Source: Roseovarius sp. SCSIO 43702 (GTDB taxonomy: Bacteria > Pseudomonadota > Alphaproteobacteria > Rhodobacterales > Rhodobacteraceae). From it: a DNA stretch of 64,000 nucleotides. The position numbers and the translations under genes were made by a program. Below the pieces are notes generated by a model. That model worked only from the letters and a program-made list of their open reading frames with translations, had not been told where the DNA came from and made no database searches. Shown one piece after another: positions 10,109-19,750 of the stretch (position 1 is its first letter; each line of letters begins with the position of its first letter). Where the stretch lies: positions 3,494,501 to 3,558,500 of the forward strand of contig NZ_CP080623.1 of the NCBI RefSeq assembly GCF_019599045.1, given 5' to 3'.

Positions 10109-10780
10109 TCAGTAGCGATCCCGGAGGTCGCGCGGATCGGCGCCGGCGAGATAGCACAGCAGCAGCGACAGGTTGCGCGCGCCGCGCCGGAGCCAGCCTT
10201 CGCGCCGGTATCGTTCGGCCGAGGTCGTCGCGGTGGCATCGAGCGGGCGCAGGCGGCGACCGAGTTTGCGGGCGAGCGCCACGTCCTCCATCAGCGGGAT
10301 ATCCTCGTAGCCGCCCGCCACGTCATAGTCGCGGCGCGAGATGAGAAGGCCCTGGTCGCCGTAGGGCAGACGGAAAAGACGCGCCCGGAGGTTGGCCCAG
10401 CCAGCCACGAGCCGAGCGGCAGGCGATGCCTCGTCGAAGCGTAGCCGGAACCAGCCAGGGCGCCCGTCACCGAGGCGCGCTTTCACCGCCTCGCTCCAGC
10501 CCGGCGACAGCCGCGTGTCCGCGTGGAGAAACAGCAGCCAGTCGCCCGAAGCGGACGCCGCGCCGCGCCGCATCTGCCCCCCGCGCGAGGCCGGGCCGGT
10601 GACGAGGATCGCGCCGGTCGTCCCGGCAATGTCGCGCGTGGCATCGCCCGAGCCGCCATCCGAGATGACCAGTTCCCGCACGAGACCCGCTTCGACCCCT
10701 TCCGAGAGCGCCGCGAGGCAGCCGGGCAAGGCATCGCCCGCGTCGAGCGTGGGTATCACCACCGAAATCCCTGCCTGCAT
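10109..10780 (-). CDS. Family 2 glycosyltransferase, TIGR04283-like
   Basis: A 223-residue GT-A fold enzyme with no membrane anchor. It opens with the GT2 signature ISVVIPTLDAGDALPGCL, has the nucleotide-sugar motif ISDGGSGD, the RGGQMRRGAASASGDWLLFL segment with the HADT metal-binding aspartate (DXD-like), and GDQGLLISRRDYDVAGGYED followed by LMEDVAL. This order is typical of the TIGR04283 subgroup, whose acceptor is mostly unknown. The ATG at 10780 opens directly on the family core. It ends close to tig and is divergent from ygfZ, and is not linked to the polysaccharide locus further right. Confidence 0.85.
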   Translation of the reverse strand: MQAGISVVIPTLDAGDALPGCLAALSEGVEAGLVRELVISDGGSGDATRDIAGTTGAILVTGPASRGGQMRRGAASASGDWLLFLHADTRLSPGWSEAVKARLGDGRPGWFRLRFDEASPAARLVAGWANLRARLFRLPYGDQGLLISRRDYDVAGGYEDIPLMEDVALARKLGRRLRPLDATATTSAERYRREGWLRRGARNLSLLLCYLAGADPRDLRDRY

Positions 10781-10848
10781 CCTGCCGCCCCCCTGTTGCG
10801 CCCGACAGGGCGATCTATATCTAGAAGGCGAACCGAAGGGGAGGGAAC

Positions 10849-11580
10849 ATGACGCGGCGCATCATCGAGATCACCGGCTCGGAGGCCACGGATTTCCTGC
10901 AAGGTCTTGTCACCAATGACGTCTCGAAGGTGAAGGATGGCCTTGTCTATGCCGCGTTGCTGACGCCGCAGGGCAAATACGTGGCGGATTTCTTCCTCGT
11001 GCCCGCAGAGGGCGCGATCCGGATCGACGTGGACGAGGCGCTGGGCCACATGCTGATGCAGCGGCTTTCGATGTACAAGCTGCGCGCCGACGTGCAGCTT
11101 GCAGAGCTGCCTGTCAAGGTCAGGCGGGGCACCGGCACGCCGCCGGAGGGAGCCTTTGCCGATCCGCGCCACGAGGCGCTGGGCTGGCGGCTCTACGGCG
11201 AGGAGGGCGGCGATGACGGCACCCGGTGGGACAGCATCCGCGTGGCCCATTGCATCCCGGAGACCGGGATCGAACTGACCCCCGACACCTATATCCTCGA
11301 GGCCGGGTTCGAGCGGCTGAACGGCGTGGATTTCCGCAAGGGGTGTTTCGTCGGGCAGGAGGTGGTGGCTCGGATGAAGCACAAGACGGAGCTTCGCAAG
11401 GGCCTTGCCACCGTCGAGATCGAGGGCGAGGCGCCGGTGGGCACGGCGATCACGGCGGGGGACAAGCCGACAGGAACGCTTTACACGCAGGCCGGAAGCC
11501 AGGCGATCGCCTATCTCCGCTTCGACCGCGCCAAGGGGGACATGACGGCGGGGGACGCGACGCTGCGCCTGGCGGAGTGA
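10849..11580 (+). CDS. ygfZ: YgfZ/GcvT-domain folate-binding protein
   Basis: Supports repair or assembly of certain Fe-S enzymes with a tetrahydrofolate-dependent fold related to glycine cleavage T protein. The 243-residue sequence has the N-terminal FLQGLVTNDVSK, the LTPQGKYVADFFLV strand and, near residue 165, the YgfZ signature KGCFVGQEVVARMKH with its conserved cysteine. Length is slightly short for the family, as usual in alphaproteobacteria. GGGGAGGG lies just upstream of the ATG at 10849. It ends 9 bp from the convergent efp. Confidence 0.92.
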   Translation: MTRRIIEITGSEATDFLQGLVTNDVSKVKDGLVYAALLTPQGKYVADFFLVPAEGAIRIDVDEALGHMLMQRLSMYKLRADVQLAELPVKVRRGTGTPPEGAFADPRHEALGWRLYGEEGGDDGTRWDSIRVAHCIPETGIELTPDTYILEAGFERLNGVDFRKGCFVGQEVVARMKHKTELRKGLATVEIEGEAPVGTAITAGDKPTGTLYTQAGSQAIAYLRFDRAKGDMTAGDATLRLAE

Positions 11581-11589
11581 GCGCCCGGA

Positions 11590-12153
11590 TTAGGCGCGCT
11601 CGGCATACTCCATCGTCTCGGTGTTGACGACGACATCCTCGTCCTGGCCGACGAAGGGCGGCACCATGATCTTGACCCCGTTCTCGAGCGTCGCGGGCTT
11701 GAAGCTGTTGGCGGCCGTCTGTCCCTTGACCACGGGCTCGGTCTCGGCGATGCGGCAGACGACCTTCTGCGGCAGCGTCGCGTTCAGCGCCTCGCTTTCG
11801 TAGAATTCCACGGTGATGGTCATGCCGTCCTGCAGGAATGGACGCCGTTCGCCGAGGATGTCGGCGGGAAGCTCGATCTGCTCGTAGGTCTCGGAATCCA
11901 TGAAGACGAGCATGCCGTCGCTTTCATAAAGGAACTGCTGGTCCTTCTGCTCGAGCCGGACGCGCTCGACCTTGTCGGCGCTGCGGAAGCGCTCGTTCAG
12001 TTTCGAGCCGTTGCGGAGGTTGCGCAGCTCGACCTGGGCGAAGGCGCCACCCTTGCCGGGCTTCACGTGGTCGACCTTCACGGCGGACCACAGGCCCCCG
12101 TCATGGTCGAGGACGTTGCCGGGTCGAATTTCATTTCCGTTGATCTTGGGCAT
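11590..12153 (-). CDS. efp: Elongation factor P
   Basis: Enters the ribosomal E site and rescues stalling at polyproline stretches. The 187 residues have the three EF-P beta-barrel domains. The tip loop [10 protein letters not shown] carries the usually modified lysine at residue 34. The central ...[20 protein letters not shown] and the C-terminal [20 protein letters not shown] signature are intact. The frame extends upstream to 12261, but [15 protein letters not shown] is the normal N-terminus, so the ATG at 12153 is used although its ribosome site is weak. No modification gene such as epmA lies nearby. Confidence 0.96.
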   Translation of the reverse strand: MPKINGNEIRPGNVLDHDGGLWSAVKVDHVKPGKGGAFAQVELRNLRNGSKLNERFRSADKVERVRLEQKDQQFLYESDGMLVFMDSETYEQIELPADILGERRPFLQDGMTITVEFYESEALNATLPQKVVCRIAETEPVVKGQTAANSFKPATLENGVKIMVPPFVGQDEDVVVNTETMEYAERA

Positions 12154-12371
12154 TGTGGCGAAACCTTGGCGAAAACTTGATCGGAGACTGGCGAGGTCTA
12201 TATCTTGCAGACGGCATGGGGGCAAGTAGACGACATATCGTGCTGCACGTGCAGCAGACATGCGCCAAGCGCATAATAGCTATGCGTTTGCGGCCTATCC
12301 GAATCGGTCGAACTTCGTCATAACCATCGCCAAGCCCGAAAACACAAGAGCAATAAAAACAAGGACGGATC

Positions 12372-12695
12372 ATGAAGGATTTCGTTGACGGTGCCGCTTT
12401 CAACAACGAGCAAGGCAATCGCGCACGCAAACTTTTCGCAGCCGTGGTACTGGCTGCACTGGACGACGCCATCTCCGACGACAAGAAGTATGGCAATGGT
12501 CCCGAACAGATCGCCCGCTGGGCCCGGTCGCGCGACGGGCGCGAGGTGCTGAGCTGTGCCGGTATAGACCCCAACGAGCGGGTCGTCGCCGGGCTGATGG
12601 AATTCGTGTCCAAGGGCGTGCGCACCTCGGTCGCATTGTCCCGCGAGGAGAGCGAGCGCCGCAATGCGGCCGCCGCCGCGCTCGAGGCGGCCTGA
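12372..12695 (+). CDS. Small conserved Rhodobacterales protein (DUF6280-like)
   Basis: A 107-residue soluble, mostly helical protein: MKDFVDGAAFNNEQGNRARK, AAVVLAALDDAISDDKKYGN, then GREVLSCAGIDPNERVV and a charged alanine-rich tail. I recall nearly the same sequence as a highly conserved hypothetical protein (DUF6280) in Rhodobacterales, so its function is unknown but it is under strong constraint. AAGGA lies before the ATG and a strong terminator follows the stop, making it a single-gene unit, divergent from efp. Confidence 0.8.
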   Translation: MKDFVDGAAFNNEQGNRARKLFAAVVLAALDDAISDDKKYGNGPEQIARWARSRDGREVLSCAGIDPNERVVAGLMEFVSKGVRTSVALSREESERRNAAAAALEAA

Positions 12696-12725
12696 GCTGC
12701 CCCAGGTCGGGTATTCCCGGAATAG

Positions 12726-12755
12726 ACCCCGCCGACGCGTTCGGCGGGGTTTTTT
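12726..12755 (+). terminator. Rho-independent terminator after the small DUF6280-like gene
   Basis: Ten-base arms ACCCCGCCGA and TCGGCGGGGT pair across a CGCGT loop and run into six T residues, 30 bases after the stop codon and 28 bases before the cobQ start. Confidence 0.93.
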
Positions 12756-12782
12756 CATGCGGGCCGAGAGCCGGGCCGTCGC

Positions 12783-14240
12783 ATGACGCGCGCGATCATG
12801 ATCCAGGGCGCGGGATCGAACGTGGGCAAGTCGATGCTTGTCGCGGGGCTGGCCCGGGCCTTCACGCGGCGTGGCCTTTCGGTGGCGCCTTTCAAGCCGC
12901 AGAACATGTCGAACAACGCGGCGGTGACCGTGGATGGCGGCGAGATCGGTCGCGCGCAGGCGCTTCAGGCGCGCGCGGCACGTCGCCCGCTTCATTCCGA
13001 CATGAACCCCGTCCTTCTGAAACCCGAGAGCGAAACGGGCGCCCAGGTCATCGTGCAGGGCAAGCGCGTCGGCACCACGCAGGCCCGCGATTTCGGCCGG
13101 GCGAGACAATCGCTGCTGGTGCCGGTTCTCCAGAGTTTCCGGCGGCTCTGCTCCGACGCTGAACTCGTCCTGGTCGAGGGGGCCGGAAGCCCCGCCGAGA
13201 TCAACCTGCGCGAAGGCGACATCGCCAACATGGGGTTTGCCGAGGCGGCGGGCGTTCCCGTGATCCTGGTGGGCGATATCGACCGCGGCGGCGTGATCGC
13301 GCAGATCGTCGGGACGCAGGCGGTTCTGGCGGCCGGGGACGCGGGGCGCATCCGTGGCTTCGCGATCAACAAGTTCCGGGGCGACATCGCGCTGTTCAGC
13401 GGCGGGCTCGACGAGATCGAGGCGCGCACGGGCTGGCCATCGCTGGGCGTCGTGCCGTGGTTCGAGGCGGCATGGCGACTTCCGGCCGAGGATGCGCTCG
13501 ACCTGGCGTCGCGTCCGGGTGGCGCGTTCAAGGTCGCGGTGCCGCGCCTTGGCCGGATCGCGAATTTCGACGATCTCGACCCCCTTGCCGCCGAGCCCGG
13601 TGTCTCGGTCGAGATCATCGAACCCGGGCGTCCGTTGCCCGGTGACGCGTCGCTGGTGTTCATTCCGGGAAGCAAGTCGACCATCGCCGACCTCGCGCAG
13701 TTCCGAGCCGAGGGATGGGATATCGACCTTGCCGCGCATATCCGGCGGGGCGGCGAGGTGATCGGGCTTTGCGGCGGCTACCAGATGCTCGGGCGCTGGA
13801 TCGAAGATCCGGCGGGCATCGAGGGCACCGCCTGGCGGGTCGAGGGGCTGGGGCATCTCGATGTCGAAACGGTGATGCACCCCGAGAAGCGGCTGCGCGA
13901 GACCGAGGCGTGGTGCCGCCTGACCGGAACGCCCGTGACCGGCTACGAGATACATCTCGGGCGCACCACCGGCCCGGACTGCACGCGGGCATGGCTTGAG
14001 ATCGACGGACGCCCCGATGGTGCAGCCGACCGGACCGGGCGGGTCCGCGGGTGTTATCTGCACGGTCTTTTCGCGTCCGACCGGTTTCGGAGTGCCTATC
14101 TGGCGCCCGGGGGTGCGGCGTCAGGACTTCGTTTCGAGGAAGGTGTCGAGGCCACGCTGGATGCACTGGCCGCGCATCTCGAGGCGCACATGGATCTCGA
14201 TCTGCTGCTCAGCCTTGCGGAGCTGCCAGCGACGGCATGA
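12783..14240 (+). CDS. cobQ: Cobyric acid synthase
   Basis: Amidates four side chains of adenosylcobyrinic a,c-diamide with glutamine and ATP in vitamin B12 synthesis. The 485 residues contain the N-terminal DTBS-like ATPase domain ([30 protein letters not shown]) and a C-terminal class I glutaminase domain with the nucleophile in [14 protein letters not shown] and the histidine in [11 protein letters not shown]. The ATG at 12783 directly follows a terminator region, so the promoter must be compact. No other cob gene is adjacent; cobO lies 31 kb to the right. Its stop abuts the stop of the convergent PopZ-like gene. Confidence 0.97.
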   Translation: MTRAIMIQGAGSNVGKSMLVAGLARAFTRRGLSVAPFKPQNMSNNAAVTVDGGEIGRAQALQARAARRPLHSDMNPVLLKPESETGAQVIVQGKRVGTTQARDFGRARQSLLVPVLQSFRRLCSDAELVLVEGAGSPAEINLREGDIANMGFAEAAGVPVILVGDIDRGGVIAQIVGTQAVLAAGDAGRIRGFAINKFRGDIALFSGGLDEIEARTGWPSLGVVPWFEAAWRLPAEDALDLASRPGGAFKVAVPRLGRIANFDDLDPLAAEPGVSVEIIEPGRPLPGDASLVFIPGSKSTIADLAQFRAEGWDIDLAAHIRRGGEVIGLCGGYQMLGRWIEDPAGIEGTAWRVEGLGHLDVETVMHPEKRLRETEAWCRLTGTPVTGYEIHLGRTTGPDCTRAWLEIDGRPDGAADRTGRVRGCYLHGLFASDRFRSAYLAPGGAASGLRFEEGVEATLDALAAHLEAHMDLDLLLSLAELPATA

Positions 14241-15140
14241 TCACTCGAGGTCCTGGATGGCGAGGGCGCGATGGATCTCGCGCCGGACCAGCTTGCGCAC
14301 GTTCCGCGTGATCTTCTCGCCAAGGGTACCCTGGAGTTCCTCCCGCACGATCTCGGCCACGAGTTCGCGCAGGGTCTCCTCGTCGAGGATGTCTTCGGCG
14401 CCCGCCTCGTCACGGCGGTCACGCCGCTCGGACCGCAGCCCTTCACCAAGGTCCATCGGCGCCGGATCGGCCATCGGCTCGCCGTCGGCGGCTTCGTCGG
14501 TGTCCCATGTTCCGCCGCTCTCGGCGGGGTCCGCGTCAGACGTCCCTTCGGACTCGTCCGAATCGTCTTCGAGCGCGTCGAGCGATTCCTGGCCGGGTGC
14601 GTCTTCGGGCTCGTAATCCTCCCATGGGAGCGGCTCGACCGGCCCGCCTGCGTTGGCCCCCTCGCTGAGGCCATCGGGCTCCCACTCTTCCTCGCGGGCG
14701 GCCACGGCGATCTCCATCTCGGCGACGCGGGCCTTGAGCGCATCTTCGGCCGCGGTCGAGACAAGCGCGTCGGAGGTCATGACGAGTGTCTCGGGCGCAG
14801 CCTCGTTCGTCGCGTCGTCCTCGTCGCGGTCGGCGGGCGCGGTCTCGGGCGCGTCGTCTTCGTGATGGAGTTCCGTTTCGGCCTGGTCCGGCTGGCCGGA
14901 GTCCCGCGTGTCGGGCGACTGTGAGTCGGGAGGCGCTTCGCCGCCTGCGTCCTTCGCAGGATCGACCCGCAGCGAGGGTGTCAGGACAAGCCGGTCGCTG
15001 CCGGCCTCGGCGCTGTCCGACGATCGCGATTCGGCGGCGTCGGCGCTCTTGTCCGCGGGCTTCTTGTCCTCGCCCGACACGAGACGCCGGATGGAGGACA
15101 GAACGTCCTCGATCTCCACATTGGTGACGGGGTCCGACAT
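14241..15140 (-). CDS. Acidic PopZ-like protein (DUF2497-type ends, disordered middle)
   Basis: A 299-residue, very acidic protein with three parts: a short N-terminal helix EIEDVLSSIRRLVSGED (about residues 9-25), a long Asp/Glu/Ser/Ala-rich region without predicted fold (about 26-245), and a C-terminal helical pair LDEETLRELVAEIVREEL...VRKLVRREIHRAL. This is the plan of PopZ, the polar hub of Caulobacter, whose N-terminal helix reads EEILASIRRIISEDD and whose C-terminus oligomerises. The C-terminal match is in pattern and not in exact residues. The ATG at 15140 is taken; an in-frame GTG at 15152 has a better ribosome site (GAGG). Polar localisation is inferred. Confidence 0.6.
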   Translation of the reverse strand: MSDPVTNVEIEDVLSSIRRLVSGEDKKPADKSADAAESRSSDSAEAGSDRLVLTPSLRVDPAKDAGGEAPPDSQSPDTRDSGQPDQAETELHHEDDAPETAPADRDEDDATNEAAPETLVMTSDALVSTAAEDALKARVAEMEIAVAAREEEWEPDGLSEGANAGGPVEPLPWEDYEPEDAPGQESLDALEDDSDESEGTSDADPAESGGTWDTDEAADGEPMADPAPMDLGEGLRSERRDRRDEAGAEDILDEETLRELVAEIVREELQGTLGEKITRNVRKLVRREIHRALAIQDLE

Positions 15141-15258
15141 GTCTACTACCACTCTTGCCTCGCCCCAGTGTATCGCCGACCGGCTTTCGGCACAACACGG
15201 AGGCCCGCCGGTTTCGCATCAAACTTGAAAGGAGCGGTATCCGCGCCGGGAACCCGAA

Positions 15259-16695
15259 TTATTCCTTGCCGAGCGCCTTCAGGACCCGGTCGAGCTTCTG
15301 ACCCTGCCTGCTGGTGACGGTGGGCGCGTCCTTGACGAGGTTGTAATAGGCGGCCGGATCATAGGTCTGAACGGCGAGGTTGAGATCGCGCACGGTCAAC
15401 TGCCCCATGGATTCGAGCACGGCATAGGCCGCGATATAGACATCGGCCTGGGCGGAAATGAGAGTGGCCTGCGCGTCGAGAAGCTCCTGCTCGGCGTTGA
15501 GCACGTCGAGCGTCGTGCGCGAGCCGACCTTGGCCTCCTCCTGCACGCCGCGGAACGCGACCCGGGCCGCGCGGATGCGCGCACGGCTCGCCTCGACCTG
15601 CGCGCGGGCGGCGCGCAGCACGGCATAGGCGATGCCCACGTCGGCCCGCACCGTGTGGCGCGTGACATGCAGCGCACCGCGGAGCGCATCACGCTGCGCG
15701 ATGGTCCGCCGCACAGTCGCGCTGAGACGTCCGCCCTGGTAGATCGGCCCGGTCACGTTGACCCCGAAGGAGCCGTTGCGGCCATAGGAATCGGAATTGA
15801 GTTCCTCGTTCAAGCCAAGCGTGCCGTTCAGCGACACGCGCGGCTTCATCGCCGCTTCCGCCGCTCGCACGTTCAGCTCGGCCGCGGCGATGTCGTGCTG
15901 CACCTTGCGGATATCGGGGTGGTGACGCAGGGCGACGATCTTGGCCGACTCCTCGGACCGGTCGAGCGTGGGCAGCGGCCCGGCGGATGTCAGGCGCTGC
16001 GGGGGATGGCCGATCGCGGCGGTATATTCCTCGATCGCCTGCGACAGATCGCCCCGCGCGACGGCAAGCTGGCTTTCGGATTCCGCGCGGCGGGCCTCGG
16101 CCTGGGCCACGTCGGTTCGCGTGACCTCTCCCACTTCGAAGCGTTCGCGGGCGGCGCGAAGTTCCTCGCCGATAAGCCGCAGGTTGTTCTCGCGCAGCGA
16201 GACGAGTTCGTAGTTGCGATTGACGTTCATGAAGGCCTGAACCGCCCGGAGGAGCACCTGCTGCTCGATCCCGACCAGCGTCTGCCGGGTCGCGAGGACG
16301 TTCTCCTTGGCCGCTTCGACCTGGAAGCGGGTGCGCCCGAAATCGTAGAGGAGGAGTTCGGCCGACAGTCCCAGGTTCGCGTCCGTGTCACCGCTTCGGA
16401 CGGTTCCGAGGCCGGGCGTTCCGCCTCGGCCTTCCGAGAAGGTCCGTGTCACGTCGGCGGTCCAGTTCATGATCGGCCGCAACCCCGCCACGGTCTGCGC
16501 CACTTCCTCGTCCGCCGCGCGCAGAAGCGCGCGGTTCTGATCGAGCAGGCCCGAGTTCCTGTAGGCATCGACCAGCGCGTCGGCCAGGGTCTCCGACTGC
16601 GCCTGCGCCGAGAGGCCCGCGGCGAAGATCGCCCCCGCGACCGAGACCCGGATCACGCGCCGGGCGCCGTGAAATGCCTTGTTGAACGCTGTCAT
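15259..16695 (-). CDS. tolC: TolC-family outer membrane efflux protein
   Basis: Forms the trimeric outer membrane channel of type I secretion and multidrug efflux. The 478-residue product has a signal peptide ending ...GLSAQAQS. It has two repeated halves rich in long helices (for example REERFEVGEVTRTDVAQAEA-like and VQEEAKVGSRTTLDVLNAEQ, the family's repeated motif), and beta segments such as LSAELLLYDFGRTRFQVE and GVNVTGPIYQGG. The ATG at 16695 has GGAACAG upstream; the longer upstream frame overlaps pcm. It follows pcm after 35 bp, an arrangement common in alphaproteobacteria. No ABC or membrane-fusion partner is adjacent. Confidence 0.93.
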   Translation of the reverse strand: MTAFNKAFHGARRVIRVSVAGAIFAAGLSAQAQSETLADALVDAYRNSGLLDQNRALLRAADEEVAQTVAGLRPIMNWTADVTRTFSEGRGGTPGLGTVRSGDTDANLGLSAELLLYDFGRTRFQVEAAKENVLATRQTLVGIEQQVLLRAVQAFMNVNRNYELVSLRENNLRLIGEELRAARERFEVGEVTRTDVAQAEARRAESESQLAVARGDLSQAIEEYTAAIGHPPQRLTSAGPLPTLDRSEESAKIVALRHHPDIRKVQHDIAAAELNVRAAEAAMKPRVSLNGTLGLNEELNSDSYGRNGSFGVNVTGPIYQGGRLSATVRRTIAQRDALRGALHVTRHTVRADVGIAYAVLRAARAQVEASRARIRAARVAFRGVQEEAKVGSRTTLDVLNAEQELLDAQATLISAQADVYIAAYAVLESMGQLTVRDLNLAVQTYDPAAYYNLVKDAPTVTSRQGQKLDRVLKALGKE

Positions 16696-16730
16696 TTTCT
16701 GTTCCAATCCCCGCGCCCACGACGCCCTGT

Positions 16731-17384
16731 CTAGAAAGTGAATGCTGCGTGCTTCTCGAATCCGGGCAATACCGGTGCACCCGCGTTGAAAATATCGCGC
16801 CATGTCATGTGACCGTCGATCTTGTAGCCGATACGAACCACCCCGAGCGCCCCTTCGGAAAACAGGCACGCGATGCGTCCCCCTTCCTTGAGCTGCGCGG
16901 TGATCGCGTCGGGCAGATGCGCCACGGCGCCCTCGAGGACGATGACGTCATACGGGCCATGCTGCGGCGCGCCTTCGGTCAGCGCGCCCTGGTGCAGCAC
17001 GACGTTGTCGGCACCCTGCTCCATCAGGATGGCCTGTGCCTCGCCCGCCATGTCCTCGTCTTCCTCGACGGCGATGACCGCCTCGGCCATCCGCGCCATC
17101 ACGGCCGACGAATAGCCCAGGCCGCAGCCCACATCGAGCACCATGTCGTCAGGCCCGATATCGAGCGCGTCGAGCATCTTGGCGAGGGTGCGCGGCTCGA
17201 GGATCACCCGGTTGCCGCCAAGCGGGACGTTTTCGCCCACGTAAGCCGCCTCGCGCAGCGACGCGGGCACGAATGCCTCGCGCGGAACGGAAAGCATCGC
17301 GTCGATGATCGGAAACTTGGTGACGTCCGACGGGCGGACCTGTGTATCCACCATCATCGTGCGCCGCGCGGCGTAGTCGGTCAT
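16731..17384 (-). CDS. pcm: Protein-L-isoaspartate O-methyltransferase family protein
   Basis: SAM-dependent methyltransferase that may repair isoaspartyl residues. The 217-residue chain has the family N-terminus ([29 protein letters not shown]), and the SAM-binding [19 protein letters not shown] near residue 80 followed by the acidic strand end AVEEDEDM. The segment LPLGGNR-like ([12 protein letters not shown]) matches the substrate loop. Alphaproteobacterial members next to tolC are divergent from the E. coli enzyme, so activity is less certain than family membership. It is upstream of tolC on the same strand and probably its operon leader. Confidence 0.9.
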   Translation of the reverse strand: MTDYAARRTMMVDTQVRPSDVTKFPIIDAMLSVPREAFVPASLREAAYVGENVPLGGNRVILEPRTLAKMLDALDIGPDDMVLDVGCGLGYSSAVMARMAEAVIAVEEDEDMAGEAQAILMEQGADNVVLHQGALTEGAPQHGPYDVIVLEGAVAHLPDAITAQLKEGGRIACLFSEGALGVVRIGYKIDGHMTWRDIFNAGAPVLPGFEKHAAFTF

Positions 17385-17488
17385 GGGTTAAACTCATCGG
17401 TTCGAAACTGTCGTTTCACCTTCGCACATCCGGTGTGGGGGGGCAACGGGAAGCGCCATGCCCGTGCCACCGGCAGGCAGGCGAAGTG

Positions 17489-19438
17489 TCAATTGGCCAC
17501 ACGCCGACGGGGCTCCGAGACCGCGTCCTGCCCCCAGAGGAGGTCGGCGATCTTGCGATCCGGCTTGTACCCGGTGGGAGCCGCGCTGATGAGGGACCGC
17601 AGCCTTGCCACATCCTGACGGAGGCATGCCTCGAGAAGCCGGTCGAGCAGCGCGTCGAGTTCCGAAGGCGTCAGCTTTTCCTCGGTCGCCGTCATGATCC
17701 GGGGATGGAGCGTCGGGCGGGCGGCACGTCCGATCAGCAATTCCTCGAACCGCTTCTCACCGGGCCGCAGCCCCGTGAACCGTATCTCGATATCGCCGGG
17801 AGGTTGGCCATCCTCGCCGCGTGGCGCGTCTTCGCGATAGGGCACGAAACCGCTCAGCCGTATGATGCGCTCGGCAAGGTCGACGATGCGAATGGGCTCG
17901 CCCATGTCGAGGACGAAAACATCGCCGCCCTGCGCCATCGCGCCGGCTTGAATCACAAGCTGCGCCGCTTCGGAGATGGTCATGAAATACCGCGTGATGT
18001 CCGGCGCGGTCACGGTGACCGGCCCGCCCGCCTCGACCTGCGCCCGGAAACGGGGGATGACCGAGCCGGACGACCCGAGGACGTTTCCGAAGCGCACCAT
18101 GGAGAACACCGTGCGCGTTCCACGGGCTGCTGCGGCCTGGCAGACAAGCTCGGCCAGTCGCTTGGATGCGCCCATGATGTTCGTCGGACGCACCGCCTTG
18201 TCCGTCGATATGAGGATGAAGGCTTCGACCCCCGCATCCATCGCCTCGTCCACGAGGATTCTGGTGCCGAACACGTTGTTGCGCAAGCCTTCGACGACGT
18301 TGTGCTCGACAAGCGGGACGTGCTTGTACGCCGCAGCATGATAGATCGTCTGGACACCGAACCTGCGCAGCGCCGATCTCACCCGGCCGGGGTTCTGGAC
18401 GGACCCGATCAGCGGCACCAGCCGCACGGCGAGCCCCTCGCGCTGGATCCTTTCGCGCAATTCCAGCTCGATCGAGTAGAGCGCGAATTCGGACATCTCC
18501 CATAAAACGAGCGTGGCGGGTCCCTGACCGAGGATCTGGCGGCACAGTTCGCTCCCGATGGAGCCGCCCGCGCCCGTGACCATCACGACCTTGCCGCTGA
18601 TGTTCGACGCCATGAGCTCGGCCCGTGCGGGAACCGGATCCCGGCCCAGCAGATCCTCGACGGACACGTCGCGCAATTCGCTGACCTGCGCGCGACCCGA
18701 GACCAGGTCGGCCATGCCGGGGATGGTCTGGAACCGGACCGGCACGGCCTCGAGCCGGTCGATGATTTCCTTGCGCCGCGGCCGGCTTACGCTGGGAAGG
18801 GCGAGCAGAACCAGTTCCACGCCACGCAGCGCCACGAGCGATTCGATCTTGTCCGGGGCGTGAACGGGCATGCCGTTGATGACCGTGCCCTGCAATTCGC
18901 CGGCGTCGTCGATGAAGGCGACCGGATCGTATTCCTCGCCCTGCTGGAGCGAGCTCAGCAACTGCCGGCCCGAGGCCCCTGCCCCGTAGATCAGCACTTT
19001 CGTCCGCCCACGGCGTGCCCGCCTGCCGAAGAGCCGACGCATGGCCATCCTCACGCCGCCCAGCAGGCAGATCGCCAGAAGCCCGTAGATCACCGGCACC
19101 GACCGCGGGACAGGCAAGCCGAGAAGTTGCGATACGAGCAAGAGGATAAGCGCGGATGCGAAGATGCCGACGAAAACGATCTGGATCGCGCGGATCGTGA
19201 TGAAACGGATCACCGCGCGGTAGAAGCCGAGTTTCGTGAAGATCAGCAGGCTCGGCAGAATGGCAAGCGCAATCGCCAACCAAGCCTCGGGTCGTGCCAG
19301 GGGTGCGAGGCTTTCGAACCGAAGCACCATCGCGGCCGCGAAGCTCAGACTCATCAGGGCCGCATCGGTCGCGAGCTGCACGATGCGCTTGTGTCGTCGC
19401 TCCAGGCGCAGAAGGCCCGTGATGATGGTCTCTAGCAT
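17489..19438 (-). CDS. pglF: Membrane-anchored UDP-sugar 4,6-dehydratase (PglF/WbpM/CapD type)
   Basis: Converts UDP-GlcNAc to a 4-keto-6-deoxy sugar, the first step to bacillosamine and related sugars. The 649 residues begin with about four transmembrane helices (to about residue 135), then a Rossmann-like domain (VLIYGAGASGRQLLSSLQ, about 148). The catalytic extended SDR domain follows, with VVMVTGAGGSIGSELCRQI (about 288) and STDKAVRPTNIMGASKR, in which Met takes the place of the classical catalytic Tyr, as is typical of the large dehydratases PglF and WbpM. FTGLRPGEKRFEELL is at the C-terminus. It is isolated here, but PglC-, PglD- and PglE-like genes at 40.6-43.0 kb would use its product. 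GAGGGAC precedes the ATG at 19438. Confidence 0.9.
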   Translation of the reverse strand: MLETIITGLLRLERRHKRIVQLATDAALMSLSFAAAMVLRFESLAPLARPEAWLAIALAILPSLLIFTKLGFYRAVIRFITIRAIQIVFVGIFASALILLLVSQLLGLPVPRSVPVIYGLLAICLLGGVRMAMRRLFGRRARRGRTKVLIYGAGASGRQLLSSLQQGEEYDPVAFIDDAGELQGTVINGMPVHAPDKIESLVALRGVELVLLALPSVSRPRRKEIIDRLEAVPVRFQTIPGMADLVSGRAQVSELRDVSVEDLLGRDPVPARAELMASNISGKVVMVTGAGGSIGSELCRQILGQGPATLVLWEMSEFALYSIELELRERIQREGLAVRLVPLIGSVQNPGRVRSALRRFGVQTIYHAAAYKHVPLVEHNVVEGLRNNVFGTRILVDEAMDAGVEAFILISTDKAVRPTNIMGASKRLAELVCQAAAARGTRTVFSMVRFGNVLGSSGSVIPRFRAQVEAGGPVTVTAPDITRYFMTISEAAQLVIQAGAMAQGGDVFVLDMGEPIRIVDLAERIIRLSGFVPYREDAPRGEDGQPPGDIEIRFTGLRPGEKRFEELLIGRAARPTLHPRIMTATEEKLTPSELDALLDRLLEACLRQDVARLRSLISAAPTGYKPDRKIADLLWGQDAVSEPRRRVAN

Positions 19439-19750
19439 GGGGCAACAGTCCCTCTACTTGCACTCGGGCGGCGGCGGCAAACCTCGGTTCATGCCGGTCG
19501 GGCCCGCACCCTCGTTCCAAAATTGCAAACTGAGATGCAACCTTCAGGAGTTCATCTTCACGTTGATATTCTGCAAGAGCACTAACGCATAAGAATGGGC
19601 AAGGCCAGCCTCGTCGGGCCACCGGCGCTTTGGCGCCCGCGGGTGTCCCGGGTCTTTCCGTGACCGGCGCCGCGCCGGATCGCTGTTTACTTCGACGGCC
19701 AATCCAGTATTCCCGGTTGAAAGCGCATTCTCGAGCAGCGACCGCCCCGC
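19439..19750. other. 312-bp divergent intergenic region
   Basis: Lies between the starts of the 4,6-dehydratase gene and glpD. Open frames crossing it lack family resemblance or ribosome sites. It has a somewhat AT-richer core near 19515-19590 that probably holds the divergent promoters. I see no clear palindrome for a GlpR-type repressor. Confidence 0.5.
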
